From Ginsengibacter hankyongi (GTDB taxonomy: Bacteria; Bacteroidota; Bacteroidia; Chitinophagales; Chitinophagaceae), in NCBI RefSeq assembly GCF_008710285.1, contig NZ_VYQF01000001.1, positions 620,001 to 684,000 of the forward strand: a stretch of DNA of 64,000 bases. The letters are read 5' to 3'. Shown piece by piece: positions 1-8,735 of the stretch. The translations under genes and the position numbers were made by a program. A model generated the notes under the pieces. The model did no database searches. It was not told the DNA's origin and saw only the letters and a program-made list of their open reading frames with translations. Numbering within the stretch: the first letter of the stretch is position 1; each line of letters begins with the position of its first letter.

Positions 1-1188
1 GCAATTCCAAAAAAGAATGATCCAACACTTGAAGTGCCGGAAATATACCGTGTTGCCGCAAGAAAAAAAGGCGTTTTTGTAAATGCAACACCGGGAGAAA
101 ATTTTGGTCTCACTATTGTAGAAGCCGCTGCCTGCGGACTCCCTGTAATAGCATCGCCCACGGGTGGCCCCAAAGAGATACTGGAACATTGTGATAACGG
201 TTTACTCGTAGACGTAGAAGACCCTGCGGAAATTGCCAATGCGCTTAAAAAAATAATAGCCGATCAGGCCTTGTGGGAAAAATATTCTGGCAATGGAATA
301 AAAGCCGTTGACCATTTGTATTCATGGTCTGCGCATACGAATAAATACATTGAAATTATTGAAAATCTATTTCGTCAAAAAAATACAGAAGCGTCAACTT
401 TTATTCATAAAACTGCTTACGGCAGGAAACTGGCCAAAGCAAAACTTTTTATTATTTCAGATCTTGATGGCACATTAGCAGACGGAGAAAAATCTGATGG
501 GTTAACCGAATTTAAAGAATGGATCGTAGCTAATAAAGAAAACGTAGTGTTTGGTGTGGCAAGCGGAAGAAACAAGGAAATTACTGAACAGGCTTTTAAA
601 ACCTATGATATGCCGGTCCCCGATATTTTAATATGCTCGGCAGGTTCAGAAATTTATTATACCGAAAAATTTATACAGGATAACGGATATGAGAGTTACA
701 TAGATTATCAATGGAAGCGTAATGAATTGCAAAATGCGTTATCAAAATTCCCGGGTATTCGTTTACAGGAACCGGCCGCCCAATGGCGGTTTAAACTTAG
801 TTATTATGTAGATGATGATTTTACCCAGGATGACCTCGCGGATTTATATAAGTTCCTGGATGACCGTAAACTCCGGGTTAAAATGTTACTCACTGAAAAT
901 CATTTCCTGGACCTCCTGCCATTCCGCGCCAGTAAAGGAAGTGCAGTGCGTTACCTGGGTTATAAATGGAAAGTGGACCTGGAAAATTTTATAACAGCAG
1001 GCAACAGCGGTAATGATATAGATATGCTAAAAGGAAAAGCGAAAGGAATTGTAGTGGCAAACTATAGCCCCGAGCTGGAAGAATTACGAAAGAACAAACT
1101 GATTTATTTTACCAAAGAGCCATTGGCAAAAGGCGTATTGGAAGGTATTAAATACCACATTTCGTCTATGGATTTAAATCTTAATTGA
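1..1188 (+). CDS. Sucrose-phosphate synthase/phosphatase fusion, 3' part (5' end outside window)
   Basis: The frame is open from base 1, so the GTG at 34 is internal and the gene is cut by the window edge. The first ~110 residues are the C-terminal nucleotide-sugar half of a GT4 glycosyltransferase: the segment ENFGLTIVEAAACG gives the E-x7-E signature, followed by GGPKEI and NGLLVD as in sucrose-phosphate synthases. After a short linker comes a HAD-IIB phosphatase domain with motif I DLDGTLAD, motif II VASGR, a motif III lysine in RFKLSYYVD and motif IV GNSGNDIDML. Known fusions of this kind make sucrose-6-phosphate and dephosphorylate it. Mannosylfructose-phosphate synthase is a close alternative because the acceptor site lies upstream of the window. 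Confidence 0.85.
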   Translation, partial: AIPKKNDPTLEVPEIYRVAARKKGVFVNATPGENFGLTIVEAAACGLPVIASPTGGPKEILEHCDNGLLVDVEDPAEIANALKKIIADQALWEKYSGNGIKAVDHLYSWSAHTNKYIEIIENLFRQKNTEASTFIHKTAYGRKLAKAKLFIISDLDGTLADGEKSDGLTEFKEWIVANKENVVFGVASGRNKEITEQAFKTYDMPVPDILICSAGSEIYYTEKFIQDNGYESYIDYQWKRNELQNALSKFPGIRLQEPAAQWRFKLSYYVDDDFTQDDLADLYKFLDDRKLRVKMLLTENHFLDLLPFRASKGSAVRYLGYKWKVDLENFITAGNSGNDIDMLKGKAKGIVVANYSPELEELRKNKLIYFTKEPLAKGVLEGIKYHISSMDLNLN

Positions 1189-1308
1189 GAATTGGCTATT
1201 CTTGCAACAATTCAGAATTAAAACAGGAAGGTCTCGAACAAGCCTCGATATTTAACCGTTAGTATATCGTTTACAACTCATCATTCGCAAACACCATTCT
1301 AAAATCTG

Positions 1309-3744
1309 TTACTCCGATCTTAGACTCTTCACCGGATTTGCGATTGCCGCTTTAATAGTCTGAAAGCTCAATGTAAATAATGCGATAGTAACCATGATTC
1401 CAATGCCAAGCACAAAAATCCACCAACTTATATCAGTGCGATACGCAAAGTTGGCCAGCCACTTGTTCATTCCTATCCATGCCAGCGGTGCGGCAATTAT
1501 AAAAGCTATAGCAATCAGTAATAAAAAGTCTTTTGTAATTATAGCAACAATATCGGGTACCGAGGCGCCTAAAACTTTTCTTACTCCAATTTCTTTCGTT
1601 CGTTGCGAAGTTGTATAAATAACAAGGCCAAGCAGGCCGAGACAACTGATAAAAATGGCCAAGCTTGTTGCCCACATCAGCAGGCTTGAAATATGCTTTT
1701 CCTGGTCGTAGTACTTTGCAATGTCCTCGTCAAAAAACTTATAATCAAAATCATCGTCGGGAAAAATTTCTTTCCATGCTTTTTCAATTTGAGCGATAGT
1801 AGTCTTCCATGCCTTGCCATCTGCGCTCTGTGGCATCAGCGCTATATTAATTGTTCTTGCACGGTTAATACCGTTGGCTATCACCAACGGCTTAATTGGA
1901 TCATGGAGAGAATGTTGATTAAAATCTGCTATAACTCCGGTTATAGGAATTTTATTCAGAAGCTTACCTACCGCCTGATCTAATTTGTGGAAGCCCAAAA
2001 TATGGGCGTATGTTTCGTTAATGAGATACTCACTTGTAGTATCGCTCTGAGAAATATTCGATCCTGCCAGTAATTTTATTTGGAATAATTTAATATAGTT
2101 TGTATCTGCTATTTTTATCTGAGCATCTGTGTTCACTTCCTTCTTTCCATCTTTGTATTTAATGGTTTGGCTCCACGTACTGTTTGATGAGGGCGGGCTG
2201 TTGCTTAAACTCGTCATCCTGATGCCCGGAATGCTGTTAAGTTTATCCATGAAAACAAATTTGTGGCTTTTTACAGTGTCATAGTAGTTCATACTTAAAT
2301 GTATGATTGCATCTTTCTTAAAGCCCATATTTTTATTGAGAGAATAAGTTATTTGTTTACTCACCAGAATAGTAGCCATAATAAAAACCTGGGCGATTAC
2401 AAACTGTGATATCGTCAAAGATTTGCGCAACCAGGCATTGCGGGTTTTACCGGTGTTTGCATATGCATGGTTCTTCAAAACCAATACAGGCTTATATCCT
2501 GAGAGAATCATTGAAGGATAAAAACCAGCTAAAATTGTAACCACAATTATAAGCATCAACAGAAAAAGTAAAATACCGGGATGAGTCGTCAAACTAAAAT
2601 GAAGCCCATCAGGAATAAACCCTGAAAATGCCTTTAAAATTAATGGAGTTAAAAAGACCGACATAACGGTAGCCATAAATGTAAGCAAAAATGTTTCACT
2701 AAGAAACTGGACGATTAACTGCTTTTTTGAACTGCCTAATGTTTTTCGAATTCCAATTTCTTTTGCCCTTTGAGCAGCATGCGCTGTTGTAAGATTTATA
2801 AAATTGATACAGCCAAGCAATAGCAAAAATATTGCAACAGCAAGCAAGCTATATAAAGTAGGTTTACTGGCAAGTGGCAAATCATACCCACCATAATCTG
2901 AATTAAAATGCAGGTCACTTAATGGTTGCAATTTGAAAGATGATTTGCTTTTATCATCAGGATCAGGCTTATTGTTTTTTTTATACAAGGCATACATAGC
3001 CGTTTCAATTTCTTTGGGTTTCCTGCCTCGTGATAGTTTTACCAACAACTGAGACGCAGAGCTTGTATTGCCCCACTCAGTCCAATCTTCGGGTGTCAAG
3101 CTTGCATTTTCTAACGTAGCTCTTGATATAAAAGTTGAGAACGTAAAATCGGTATTTTGCTCAATATCTTTTACAATACCTGATACTACAGCGGGAACCG
3201 TATCATTAAAATAAATTCGTTTACCAATAATTTCCTGTGGCAAAAGTTTTGGAAAATATAATTTGGCAACATTTTCAGCAAGTACGGTTTGGTAGGGTTG
3301 GCTTAAAGAAGTTTTTGCGGAGCCAGCTAACCATTTATAACCGAGCAGGTTCATAAAGTCCTCATTTACGAAAACGACATTTTTCTGGTGCTTAAAAACT
3401 ACCGGATCTTTTGCTGAAGGAATGCTGGCCTTCACGTCATCAACAGTACGAAAGGGAACAACTGCTTCAAGTCCCGTTAGCTCCTTTTTTACAGCCGGCC
3501 CCAATGGTGATGTAACGCCGGAGTTGCGATATACTTCGCCTGAGAAAATAAAATTGGATACAACTCGATAAATGCGATCATTATCTTTTTCAAACTTGTC
3601 AAAAGTAAAATGATAATTAACGAGCAAATAAATAACCAATGATGCACTGATACCAATGGCCAGGCCGAGTACATTAATCAGGGAAAAAATTTTATTGCGT
3701 CGAAAGTTTCTAAGCGCAGTTTTAAAATAATTTTTTATCATCAT
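1309..3744 (-). CDS. FtsX/MacB-family ABC permease, paralogue 1
   Basis: This 811-residue inner-membrane protein has the Bacteroidota double-FtsX layout. An N-terminal helix (about 20-45) precedes a large periplasmic MacB_PCD domain, then three helices from about 295 to 420. A second helix, periplasmic domain and three-helix set reach the C-terminus. Each half carries the cytoplasmic motif that docks on the ATPase: RAKEIGIRKTLG and RTKEIGVRKVLG. The tail is NPVKSLRSE. MacB-type permeases move or extrude substrates by mechanotransmission without a classical membrane channel. It is the last gene of a five-permease leftward run, with a 6-bp gap to the gene upstream of it, and has no ATPase domain of its own. 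Confidence 0.92.
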   Translation of the reverse strand: MMIKNYFKTALRNFRRNKIFSLINVLGLAIGISASLVIYLLVNYHFTFDKFEKDNDRIYRVVSNFIFSGEVYRNSGVTSPLGPAVKKELTGLEAVVPFRTVDDVKASIPSAKDPVVFKHQKNVVFVNEDFMNLLGYKWLAGSAKTSLSQPYQTVLAENVAKLYFPKLLPQEIIGKRIYFNDTVPAVVSGIVKDIEQNTDFTFSTFISRATLENASLTPEDWTEWGNTSSASQLLVKLSRGRKPKEIETAMYALYKKNNKPDPDDKSKSSFKLQPLSDLHFNSDYGGYDLPLASKPTLYSLLAVAIFLLLLGCINFINLTTAHAAQRAKEIGIRKTLGSSKKQLIVQFLSETFLLTFMATVMSVFLTPLILKAFSGFIPDGLHFSLTTHPGILLFLLMLIIVVTILAGFYPSMILSGYKPVLVLKNHAYANTGKTRNAWLRKSLTISQFVIAQVFIMATILVSKQITYSLNKNMGFKKDAIIHLSMNYYDTVKSHKFVFMDKLNSIPGIRMTSLSNSPPSSNSTWSQTIKYKDGKKEVNTDAQIKIADTNYIKLFQIKLLAGSNISQSDTTSEYLINETYAHILGFHKLDQAVGKLLNKIPITGVIADFNQHSLHDPIKPLVIANGINRARTINIALMPQSADGKAWKTTIAQIEKAWKEIFPDDDFDYKFFDEDIAKYYDQEKHISSLLMWATSLAIFISCLGLLGLVIYTTSQRTKEIGVRKVLGASVPDIVAIITKDFLLLIAIAFIIAAPLAWIGMNKWLANFAYRTDISWWIFVLGIGIMVTIALFTLSFQTIKAAIANPVKSLRSE

Positions 3745-3750
3745 AGTTTA

Positions 3751-6147
3751 TTATTCTGATCTTAAATTTTTTACCGGGTTATTTCCCGCAGCCTTGTAGG
3801 TCTGTGATATAATTGTAAAAAGACCTATTGATAATAATAAAGCGAAACATAATAACAGACTAAAAATTCCGAAACTAACCCGTGAAGCAAAATTTTGTAA
3901 TAATAAAAATCCTGCTGTGTATCCTATGGGCATTGCAATAAACCCCGCAATAAATAAAAGCTTAATAAATCTTTTTGATAACATCCGTACTAATTGTTGC
4001 TCGCTTGCGCCAATTATTTTTCTTATGCTTACTTCTTTTTGTTTTACTTCAATTGAATAAACAACAACGCCAAGTAAACCCAAAGTTGCAATGGCTACCG
4101 CTATAATTGCGAGGTAGCCCAACAGGGAAACGGTAGCGGCTTGGGAATTATTTTTATCAATATCATCGTTTAGCCATGAGTAGGTAAATGGCTGATCGGG
4201 CGTAAATGTTTTCCATTCACTTTTTATATGATTTGAAATTAAATCCTTCTTGCCCGGACCAGTAACCACATATAAATAATTGTAAGCATTCTCTTTGTTT
4301 CTAAAAGCTAACGGAGCAACGGGCTTGCCCGCATTTTCATAACTAAAATCTTTTACCACACCAGCAATCTGCAGTTTGGTTGAATCATTGATCGAGAGTT
4401 TTTGGCCCGGCGCATCTTCAATTTTACGAATGCCAAGGGCATGAACCGCTTTTTCATTCAGGATAATATATTGCTCGCCGTTTACATTAGATGCCGAAGG
4501 AAAATTATTACCAGCAATAAAAGGTATTTTCATAGAAGGAATAAATTGCTCATCAGCATAATAATAATTGAGAGACAATGCATCCTTTTTATTTCCGATC
4601 CAAACCGGCATACTCATGCCTTGAAAATGTTTTCCAAACTGTGATGACATGGCGCAGACAGATTCAACACCGCTTACCGTACTTATTTTTTGCGCCGCAA
4701 TTTTTTCATCAACGCCTTGTAGCGGCATTACCATCACATTATCTTTTCTAAAACCAGGGCTCGCTTTAGCCATAAAAGAGAACTGGCGGTAAAAAGCAAA
4801 CAGAAAAATAATAATGATAAGCGACAGGCTGTATTGAAACACAATCAACGCCTTTTGCAAACTAACCTTACCCAATATTTTTGCCGTTGATAAATTCTTC
4901 AACACACGTAAAGGCTTAAACGAAGATAATATCCAGGCAGGCGATGCACCTGCAATTAGCCCCGTGAATACCGCAAAGCCCGCCGACCAATAAACGAGCG
5001 TAGCATTATAATGAGCCGTTGAAGGTATAAACTCATAATCGTCGTTGAAAGGCGCATAATGAATAATAAAGGAAAGAATAAGCCAAGCAAATGAAAGCGC
5101 AGCAAAGGCCAGTAAAACTGATTCGACAATATATTGTGTAAACACCTGGCGGCGGCGGGCTCCCACGATTTTTCTTATACCGACTTCTTTGGCTCTTGTT
5201 AATGCTCTCGCGATAGTGAGATTAGTATAATTAAAACATGCAGCCAATAAAATTAACAGCGCCACACCTATTTCAAAATATAATTTAGTCCACGAACTGC
5301 CATTGCCGATATCGTTACTTAACCCATCGGTGCCGGGTGTAATTTTGTCAATACGCTGAATGCCAAACGAAGTGGCTCCAGCTTTGTTTATTTTATTTAA
5401 CTCATTGGAAACAGATCGCAAATTTTGTGAAAGGCTTGACAGGTGCGCATTTTCTTTTAAGAGCACATACGTATAAGCTGTATTAAATGCGAACCAGTCA
5501 GCTGATTTACCGGGAAGAATTTTATTTTTTTCCAAATTTGCCACGCTGCTGAAAGATGCGAAGGCATCGTAATTAATATGAGACTTGCCAGGTATATCTT
5601 CAAGAACCCCGCTGATGACGAAATCGTCACCGTTTTCCATACTAACGACCTGGCCTATGGGATTTGTTGCACCAAAATATTTTAACGCTGTTGACTTATT
5701 AATCACAACTGAGTTAGGCATTTGCAGCGCTGTCTGTTCATTACCGGATGATAACTGAAATCCGAACACTTTGAAAAATGACGGCTCAGTAAATGCCCCG
5801 TTAAGATATAATTCTTTTCCGGCAGCGGTTGCTTTACCATTAAAAGCCGGGTATATGTTTACAGCCTCTTCTACAAAGCTGCTTTCTTTTAAAAGTTCAT
5901 CATATAGCGGCAATGGGGTGCTCGCCATTTTCCATGTCTCCGCGTTTTTCTTTGCATAACCACTGGTAACACGGTAAGTTCTGTCGGGATGCGGATGAAA
6001 ATTATCATAACTCAATTGATCCTGCAGGCGAATCATAATCATTAACCCAACGGACATGCTTAGCCCAAGACCAAAAATATTAATGAATGACGTAAGCCTG
6101 TTTTTCGATAATGTTCTAACCGCAATTTTAATATAACTCTTAAGCAT
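3751..6147 (-). CDS. FtsX/MacB-family ABC permease, paralogue 2 (divergent)
   Basis: A 798-residue double-FtsX permease with the same layout as its neighbours: N-terminal helix, periplasmic domain, three helices, then the same again. The docking motifs are RAKEVGIRKIVGA in the first half and the unusual KQKEVSIRKIIGA in the second. The tail reads NNPVKNLRSE rather than the ANPVKSLRSE of most paralogues, and the N-terminus (RTLSKNRLTSFINIFGLGLS) is also the least similar. This makes it the most divergent of the six. It sits fourth in the five-gene run, 80 bp after the preceding permease. It probably uses the ATPase at 17704-18381, since none is encoded closer. Confidence 0.9.
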   Translation of the reverse strand: MLKSYIKIAVRTLSKNRLTSFINIFGLGLSMSVGLMIMIRLQDQLSYDNFHPHPDRTYRVTSGYAKKNAETWKMASTPLPLYDELLKESSFVEEAVNIYPAFNGKATAAGKELYLNGAFTEPSFFKVFGFQLSSGNEQTALQMPNSVVINKSTALKYFGATNPIGQVVSMENGDDFVISGVLEDIPGKSHINYDAFASFSSVANLEKNKILPGKSADWFAFNTAYTYVLLKENAHLSSLSQNLRSVSNELNKINKAGATSFGIQRIDKITPGTDGLSNDIGNGSSWTKLYFEIGVALLILLAACFNYTNLTIARALTRAKEVGIRKIVGARRRQVFTQYIVESVLLAFAALSFAWLILSFIIHYAPFNDDYEFIPSTAHYNATLVYWSAGFAVFTGLIAGASPAWILSSFKPLRVLKNLSTAKILGKVSLQKALIVFQYSLSLIIIIFLFAFYRQFSFMAKASPGFRKDNVMVMPLQGVDEKIAAQKISTVSGVESVCAMSSQFGKHFQGMSMPVWIGNKKDALSLNYYYADEQFIPSMKIPFIAGNNFPSASNVNGEQYIILNEKAVHALGIRKIEDAPGQKLSINDSTKLQIAGVVKDFSYENAGKPVAPLAFRNKENAYNYLYVVTGPGKKDLISNHIKSEWKTFTPDQPFTYSWLNDDIDKNNSQAATVSLLGYLAIIAVAIATLGLLGVVVYSIEVKQKEVSIRKIIGASEQQLVRMLSKRFIKLLFIAGFIAMPIGYTAGFLLLQNFASRVSFGIFSLLLCFALLLSIGLFTIISQTYKAAGNNPVKNLRSE

Positions 6148-6227
6148 AAACTAAGTATTTAATTTGCACATAAAACGAAAAACTTTTAGGTCACGATTCA
6201 AACCTCATGTTTAAAACTTTATTATTG

Positions 6228-8690
6228 TTACTCGCTTCTCAAACTTTTTACCGGACTAGCTACGGCCGCCTTTATTGACTGGAAACTGATTGTAGCCAAA
6301 GCAATGAAAACAGAAAGCAATCCTGCCAATGCAAAAACCCACCATTTTATATTTATGCGATAAGCAAAATCCTGTAACCAGTTGTGCATAACAAACCATG
6401 CCACAGGCGACGCAATTATAAAAGCTATTAACACCAGTTTGATAAAGTCCTTTGAGAGCAGCAGCACAATATTGGAAACGGATGCACCTAACACTTTTCT
6501 TACACCAACCTCTTTTGTACGTTGAGCCGTAGCCAACAGTGACAAGCCAAATAAACCAAGACACGCGATAAAGATTGCAAAGCCTGCGAAGATCCCAAAC
6601 ACTTTTCCGAACAATTGGTCATCAATGTACTGCCTGTTGAATTTTTCATCAACAAAATAATAATCGAAAAAATTACCCGGGAAAAAAGTGGCATACTTCG
6701 CTTTTATAGAAGCTATTGTAGATGCCACATCTTTCGAACTTACTTTTACTGATATGGGATTATCGGTGCCATAACTCGGCAAAAATATAGTTGGTTCCAG
6801 GGGATACCGTAAAGACTTTTGGTGCACATCATTAATAACCCCGACGATGTCAAAATTTCTTCCAAAAGCCTTAATTGGCTTACCAATTGCTTCGCGGTTG
6901 GAATGAAATCCAAGTTGCGTGGCCGCAGTTTTATTGATCATAATATTATGCAGTTTATTCCAGTTGGGATTAAAATCTGTATTAATAAAATTTCTTCCAG
7001 CCAGCAATTTAATGTCATAGACGTTTATAAAATCTGCATCAATACTTTCATTGCGCATAGTAAACCTGCTTTCGGTGTTAGCATCAGTTCGTTGAATGTT
7101 AAACGCTCTTGACAATTCATCGCCTGCAATTCTGCCCGTCACGGAAGCCCCTTTTACATTTGGTATTTGATTCAGTTCATTTTTAAAACTATTCTCCCTG
7201 CTGATAAAAGTCGAGTCCCACCGCGTAAGTATCGGCGGCTTCACTACCAGTATTTGAGACAGGTTCATGCCGAGGTCCTGTTGATTCAAATATCTTATTT
7301 GTTTGTACACTACAAATGAACCTATAATAAGCGTCACTGTTATGGCAAATTGACCCACAACTAATATTTTGCGAAATAAAATTCCTTTAGCAGAAGTGGT
7401 AAATTTTCCTTTCAAAACCAATATAGGTCTAAACGCAGATAATATTAACGCAGGGTAAAAGGCTGAACCCGTTATGCCGATAAACATAAGGGCAACAATG
7501 CCAACGGTAATTCCATAGCCACTCAAACCGGTTGAGAATAAATATACCATCGATAATTGATGGCCTGTTAAACTATTGAATCCCTTCTGTGCAATAACCA
7601 CCATTACAACGGCAACAGATAAAGCCAGGAGATTGATGATGATTGATTCTGTAAGAAATTGGCGAATTAACTGCATCCTGGTGGCGCCAGTGACTTTACG
7701 GATGCCCACTTCTTTTGCCCGTTCCATCGATTTTGCAGTTGAGAGATTGATATAATTTACCCATGCAATAATTATAATCAGCACGGCAATGATAAACAAA
7801 CCCCAAACTACAGTAGCGCTTCCTGTTTTACCAATTTCATACTCATAATCAGAATATAAATGAGCTCTCGTTAAAGGCTGTAATAAAAACTTTTCATCGC
7901 TGCCGCTTACCTTATCACCATGAAAATATTTCTGACTAAAGGCAGTTAGTTTTGCTTCCAGCTTTTTATAATCGGCTCCGTGTTTCAATTCTATATAATG
8001 CCAGAAATCCGAATCTGTAAAATCATTATTAGCTTCTTTCCAATTACCATTTCCGCCACTATACAATGTACTGTATGAAACGAGCAAGTCAAACGACAAG
8101 TGAGAATTTTCCGGAACATCTTTGCAAACAGCAGTTACTTTATAAGGCATCGAGTCCCTGGAGATAACAATTAATTTTCCGATTACTGGTTGAAAATTAT
8201 TATTCGTAATGGCAAACAGTTTGCGTGCAAGCTTCTCAGTTAGTATTACTTCATTTGGATTCTTTAGCCCGTCTTTTCCATCGCCCGTGGTGATGGGATA
8301 AGAGAACATAGAAAGAAACGAATTATCCACCGCCAGGACTGATTGCTCTCCAATTTTTTTATCGCCATAGGTCAACACCATTTCTTTAAACGGTTCCACC
8401 CCGGTATTATTAATTACTTCAGGATAATCATTTCGCAATGCCGGACCAACGCCAGAATAGGTAATGGTGCCGTGCTGCAATAATTTCCCATGTTGGTAAC
8501 GATCGTTGGTAACACGGTATAAGTCCGCAGCGTTTTTATTAAACCGGTCATAGCTTAACTCAAAGCTTACATATTGGAGTATCAACAAGCAAGCGGTCAT
8601 ACCAATAGCAAGCCCTGCGATATTGATGACAGAAAAAGTTTTATTTTTTCTTAAATTTCTCCACGCGACTTTGAAATAATTTTTCATCAT
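6228..8690 (-). CDS. FtsX/MacB-family ABC permease, paralogue 3
   Basis: An 820-residue inner-membrane permease, the longest of the six. It has two FtsX domains, each behind a large periplasmic MacB_PCD-like domain, and about eight transmembrane helices in total. The docking motifs are RAKEVGIRKVTGA and RTKEVGVRKVLGA, and the tail is ASPVKSLRSE. The start MMKNYFKVAWRNLRKNK is the family's amphipathic N-terminus just before the first helix, which supports the chosen start region, although the second ATG is equally possible. It is the third gene of the leftward run, separated by 45 bp from the gene before it. The substrate is unknown. Confidence 0.92.
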   Translation of the reverse strand: MMKNYFKVAWRNLRKNKTFSVINIAGLAIGMTACLLILQYVSFELSYDRFNKNAADLYRVTNDRYQHGKLLQHGTITYSGVGPALRNDYPEVINNTGVEPFKEMVLTYGDKKIGEQSVLAVDNSFLSMFSYPITTGDGKDGLKNPNEVILTEKLARKLFAITNNNFQPVIGKLIVISRDSMPYKVTAVCKDVPENSHLSFDLLVSYSTLYSGGNGNWKEANNDFTDSDFWHYIELKHGADYKKLEAKLTAFSQKYFHGDKVSGSDEKFLLQPLTRAHLYSDYEYEIGKTGSATVVWGLFIIAVLIIIIAWVNYINLSTAKSMERAKEVGIRKVTGATRMQLIRQFLTESIIINLLALSVAVVMVVIAQKGFNSLTGHQLSMVYLFSTGLSGYGITVGIVALMFIGITGSAFYPALILSAFRPILVLKGKFTTSAKGILFRKILVVGQFAITVTLIIGSFVVYKQIRYLNQQDLGMNLSQILVVKPPILTRWDSTFISRENSFKNELNQIPNVKGASVTGRIAGDELSRAFNIQRTDANTESRFTMRNESIDADFINVYDIKLLAGRNFINTDFNPNWNKLHNIMINKTAATQLGFHSNREAIGKPIKAFGRNFDIVGVINDVHQKSLRYPLEPTIFLPSYGTDNPISVKVSSKDVASTIASIKAKYATFFPGNFFDYYFVDEKFNRQYIDDQLFGKVFGIFAGFAIFIACLGLFGLSLLATAQRTKEVGVRKVLGASVSNIVLLLSKDFIKLVLIAFIIASPVAWFVMHNWLQDFAYRINIKWWVFALAGLLSVFIALATISFQSIKAAVASPVKSLRSE

Positions 8691-8735
8691 ATAAAATCAT
8701 TTAGGCGTATACTGTAGTGATGCTGGTATAAAAAA

